Of a stretch of DNA of 64,000 nt, positions 59,192 through 64,000 are shown piece by piece (within the stretch, counting starts at the first letter, position 1; each line of letters starts with the position of its first letter). The stretch is from Clitoria ternatea (Eukaryota > Streptophyta > Magnoliopsida > Fabales > Fabaceae). The stretch is taken from positions 8,566,001-8,630,000 of the forward strand of contig CM075675.1 in assembly GCA_037962975.1 (NCBI GenBank). The letters are read 5' to 3'. Under the pieces are notes generated by a model. That model saw only the letters and a list, made by a program, of their open reading frames with translations, was not told where the DNA came from and ran no database searches. The position numbers and the translations under genes were made by a program.

Positions 59192-62181
59192 AAATTATTT
59201 ACAAAGTACTAAGAATGTCCCTAAGAAGGCCCAAGTAAAGCTTCTGTCATTAGTGGTACTCTCTGACGTTATATATGGTGAGCCTTTTCCTATTCTAAAC
59301 TTTCAAAACATAAAATATATGTTATATAAAGAATATATATACTTTATATAAAAATAATATTTCCATAAAAATAAAAATAATATTTCCATTAATAAAAAAT
59401 ATATTTCCACTACTTCCTAAAAATAATATAGTAAGATCAATTTGGAGGACTTATTAAAAATATATAAAAATAATATTATACATTCTTTTAACTCATTTTT
59501 CAAAACAACTAAGTTTTAATAAGTTCCTTAGAAACTATAATTCATAAGCTATAAGCTTTAGCTGAAGAGTCCTAAGCTATAAACTCATTTTGTGAAACAG
59601 ACACTACATTTCACATCTATTAAGTGATTCAATAATGTGAGGTAAATTAATTAATTATTCTTATTATTCTGATTGTACTTCCAAACTTATCCTTTATATT
59701 AATAAGAAGGAGAAATGAACTTTCTCAACTTTATTATATCAAGAGAGAGATTTAATTAATAAAGATATATGTTGAATAGAAAATAATAAATGCACACTAT
59801 GAATTGAAAATGGTGTTATAACAATGATAAATATATATATTAAAAAATAAAATCTTATAAAAATGATCAATGAAGTATTTAACCACATTTAACAATATTA
59901 GTTAAAAATTAAGGATATTGTTTTTAAAACAACTCAAATATTTAACAATATTAATTAAAGAAATGAACCATTGATCATGAAATAATATGTGTAGAACCGA
60001 TAAGTATTGGTATATACAAGAATGAGTCAAGCTAATGTATTTTAATCATCTCGTCAAGTTTGATACCTGCAGGTGGATGAGAACAATAGACATCGTCTGT
60101 ATCACTTATCTACTCGATTATGAGGAATTTGGATTAATCAAATTCATCAACCCAATGAGCATGAACAAAGAAAGTAGAAGAGTAGAGGGAATAAGAGTGA
60201 CTTGTCAGAATAAACAAGTTGAGGGCAATAGGCTTGTTCAAGTAGAGTTTTAAAACACTTGGAATTTTTTTAGCCTAAAAAATTAAAGCCAAAGCTTGTG
60301 GGCAGCAAATCTATAGCCAAAAATTTTGTTTTTCAAATTAGGAACTTTAAATATTTTTTAATCTTGTTCATAAAAATATTCAATGCAACTTTTTCTAATG
60401 AAAAACCCAACATGAATCTTCAAATTATTGTGTAATATATCCTTAGAAAAATAGAGTATACACACACTTGTTGCTTTCAAAATCTTACTATATATGCATT
60501 CAAAACATGTCCATTACATATGTAGATTATATGTGTTGAATATGGGAATCATTTTCCATAAAAAAATAAAATACCACAACAAAAGTAAAATTCAAGTTTT
60601 AATTCACTGTTTAATTAAAAAATAAAATTTTAATACACTACATATAATACTATCTAACATACCCTTTTTGTCTTATATATATGTCTCATTTCTATGTTAT
60701 AGAGATTAAGAAATTATTAATGTGTAATTATTTAAAGAAATATAAATTAAAATATCTTTATTTAATTATATTATTTTATTAGTAATAAATAATGTATCAA
60801 CTTTTTAACTGTCATTCGTTGGTCAAAATAAGATATGATAAAAGAAAAATACATTAATTTAAAAGGATACAATTGAAAAAAAAAATAATTACATATTAAA
60901 TTTTTAAAATAACAACAATTTTGAGACAAAATATAAAAAGTAAATTACCGTGACTACTTTAGATTTTACAATATTACATCCCGCCCCATAGGTTTTTAAA
61001 ATTTTATAATCCGCCCCACTGTTTATTTTGCTGGAATATTCTCGTGGATTTACCATTCAATAACTGATTTAGAAAAAATAATATTTTATAAAAACAAAGC
61101 AACAGAGGTAAAAGTAAAAGCACGAAGCAAATGAATGAGTATCTCTCTGTTCTTCGTTCTCTCATGCCTGACTAAGGGGACTTAAATTACACCTTTGTTC
61201 CACCAAAACTTGATTCATTAATTATTTTCATTTACCTCTTTAATTTAATTTTACTTTTTGCAATTTTTTTGCTGAGGTTTAAGTCATGTGCAATTCAATT
61301 CATGACTAATGTTTATGCTCATCAAAAATAAAAAGAAAATTTTAAATTGTTTTATCTTCTTGAACGAGTTTAATTATTTGGGTTTCAATTTAATTGACTG
61401 AGGAATGCAGGGTGAAAAGTATTTGCCAGTGGGAGGTGGTAGGTGCTATTAACTTTGTTAAGGAACTTAGAGGTGATTGTTTACACACTTCCAATAGATA
61501 AAACTCTAATGATTAGAAAAGGTTTTGATTTTCCGAAGTTTTAATTGTTTGAACGATTAATATCAATCTTTAAAATAAGAAAAGGAAGGGTAACATGACC
61601 ATGGTTAACAGGTTGAGTTACTTTTGTACAATGTTTGATATTCTGCTGCAGAAGGCAAGATTCAACCTGTAAGGTGGGATGTAATAATATCACCAATCTG
61701 AAGGGTGATTACTATAATTTATCCGAAATAAAACCAAAAACAATAATAGACATAATATGAAAGGAGTAAATTAATATTATATAATATAATTAGCATATTA
61801 ATTTTTTTATTTTATTATAAAATAATGAGAATTCTTAATAATCTTAAATGTATTAAAAAATAAATATTAATAGTAGATGTAGATATCTACTGATGGATAA
61901 TGTGATATCTATATTTTTCCATTCAATTAATATATGGGTATCTATTACAAATATATCAACAAATTATTTAAAGGAATTGATTATTTTCCACCCCTGATAA
62001 AAATTCATCTAATTTTCTCTTTCTTTATTATTTTCTTATTTCCATTTTATATTAAAAATACTAAATCAAACTTTGTTTTACAAAATTATTAATTAAATTA
62101 AAATTTTTAAAATATCTGAGAGTTGATTGTTCAACCAATATAATCATGAGGAGTTGACTAAATAACAACTGAGTAGGTACT

Positions 62182-62232
<51 letters not shown>

Positions 62233-64000
62233 TTTTATGCTCCCCTTACCTTTTGAAAAATTATTATAGGATCTGAATCACAAAATTTATTTGTGATCTA
62301 ACCAATAACTTTTTAGTATGTATTTTAAAAAACCTTTTTAATATGTGTCAGGTTTTTTAAAATGGAATGTGCAATTAATGCTTTTACATTGGTTATCTTT
62401 ATTATTAACGTAAAAATATTGTTTATAGTAGTTATTTAAATAATTGGCATAAAAAATATTTTTTGTACTAATTTCAATGATTAATATCAAAAATATTTTT
62501 TATATTAGTTACTGAAATAACTTATATAATTTTAAAAAAATAATATTTTATACGGTTTGTTTTAATTATAATTAATATAAAATTATTTTTTATATGGATT
62601 ATTAAAATAAACATTATAAAAAATATATATAAATTCAATTCTTGACGTTATTTATAAAGATAATCGAGATAAAAACACAAAAAATAGTAATAAAATTGCA
62701 ATGTCATAGATGTTAAACAATCTTACATGCATGTTGGTGAGATTGAAGACAAACACAGAAAAATACAGAAAACATAGAGACAGTTTGATCTGTGATGGAT
62801 TTGTTCCAGAAACTACGAAAAGTTTCCTCCCAGCCAAACGGGTCCTAACCCAAATCGTGTTTCTTGGTCCCCTCCTTTTAAATCCAAAGTTGCAGCATCC
62901 ACCAATTCGGCCACAGCTTTTATCTGCTTATCCTATTTCTGGAATATCACAAGCTAACGATGAACAATTATCCATCATAGGAAAGTGACTCCTGTTGTTG
63001 TTTGTCATTTTTGTGAGAGATGTCACTTCAACAAATAACAAATTATCAATGCAGAATGCAAAACCCAAAAAAAACACACATAATTAATGATGGTTTTCGT
63101 GAGAGTGTTCAAATTTAGATGCTCTATAAATTATTATTGGCTTTATAGTCAAAATTATCCTTCAACATTCAACTATTAAGAGATAAATTAAAGTAGCCTA
63201 AAGTTAATATTGGTGACTGAAAATTAAATCTGATAAGTTAATTGATTAAATTAAAATGTATTTAATATAAAATAACATGAAAGATATTATTTATTTATTT
63301 TTTATTTGTAACAAAATATATGTTTATTTTTGAAATGGATAATAAGGATTATTTTAAAATATTAAATAAGGATAAAAGTGTAAAATAAAATAACCTCAAA
63401 CACTATCTTAAGTAATGTTTTAAAAAAATAATACAAACTATTAAGATAAACTCATTTATTAAATAAAATTATTTTATTTAACAATTTTTAAGATAATAAA
63501 ATTATTTAAAAACTAATTTAGATCACGTCTCTTCACATTTCCAATGGTAACAGTCAAATTATGGATAGAAATTTCCGTTGTCTTAACATTTTATTTTTGG
63601 GTTACGTTTTAAATAATTTAATGATTGTGAACTTCATATGTTAGCTATCCAATTATTTCTATTGTTTTTAACCTACTAACTTCTTCTTTTGTTGCAATCT
63701 TCACAAAGTTAAAACTACATATGATATTTGAGCAATTCGATTGTGTCAAAAAAAAAAAAAAACTGAACAATTCAAATTTATCAACATATCGAAAATCTAG
63801 AACCCAAAATTTTCAAATTTTAGTATCTTTTGATATAAAGAAAAGGTATTATCATGATTTTTTTTGCTTATTTTTTCTACATTTTTCCTGAACTCCTTAT
63901 GAAAGATAATTTGTCAAAAGAATACATGTGTAGAGAGAATGCTTAATATGTCAAATTCATAATAGCGTATCAATGTTGTATCTTTTTACATTATTTTAGA
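59192..64000. other. AT-rich intergenic DNA, no gene recognised
   Basis: No supported coding region in the last 4.8 kb. A partial Tourist-like MITE (about 59500-59605, ending near TTGTGAAACAGACAC) and an (AT)n tract (62187-62229) are present. Short open frames at 60035-60253 and 62710-62988 show no known motif. Confidence 0.5.
62187..62229. repeat. (AT)n microsatellite, about 43 bases
   Basis: An uninterrupted alternating run, visible directly. Confidence 0.95.

Noticed and set aside
62710..62988. Plus-strand frame of 92 codons
   Set aside because: No domain, no splice signals of note and no support from composition.

Overview
This is a stretch of nuclear DNA from a flowering plant, most likely a legume close to soybean. 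The intergenic DNA is very AT-rich, spliced genes have GT-AG introns, and the sequence is packed with hAT, CACTA, Ty1/copia and Ty3/gypsy debris. The recognisable host sequences (class III peroxidase, HSFB2-type heat shock factor, CASP-like, NET1-like and cap-binding protein fragments) read like legume proteins. The species is inferred from remembered family sequences, not from a search.

Only one host gene looks intact: a two-exon class B heat shock factor (HSFB2b type) on the minus strand at 47936-49116, with heat shock elements near its presumed promoter. Most of the rest is transposon or gene debris.

Layout. 1-3837: right part of an hAT element with a broken BED/hATC transposase on the minus strand; a decayed F-box-like fragment lies in its 5' intron. 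7640-13340: minus-strand remains of one CACTA (En/Spm) family, a TNP2 pseudogene and a TNPA/Ptta pseudogene. 14241-23237: a complete 9.0-kb CACTA element of another family, with a TGA target duplication, dense GTCGCTAA/AGCGACGG subterminal repeats, a decayed TNP2 C-terminal half, a nearly complete five-exon TNPA gene, a copia insertion, and a captured exon of an nCBP/4EHP (eIF4E-family) gene. 24482-24904: truncated CASP-like gene. 26865-28488: non-autonomous CACTA with perfect 18-bp TIRs and an AAT duplication. 28894-29276: Tourist-like MITE. 29876-33655: a one-ended CACTA relic followed by three gene fragments (an unrecognised terminal exon, a peroxidase 3' half, a NET1-like coiled coil). 35542-37800: gypsy remnant. 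39303-41937, 42755-45949 and 54552-57600: three related elements of about 3 kb that run TG...CA, two with near-perfect 5-bp duplications, interpreted as solo LTRs; each carries a cluster of GTAATCGATTAC-type palindromes near its start. 58614-59191: a smaller, unrelated solo-LTR candidate.

The clearest points of interest are the host cap-binding exon captured by the large CACTA, the palindrome clusters shared by the three long LTRs, and a small relic of the 14241-23237 CACTA family nested inside one of those LTRs. No CRISPR array, rRNA or tRNA gene was recognised.
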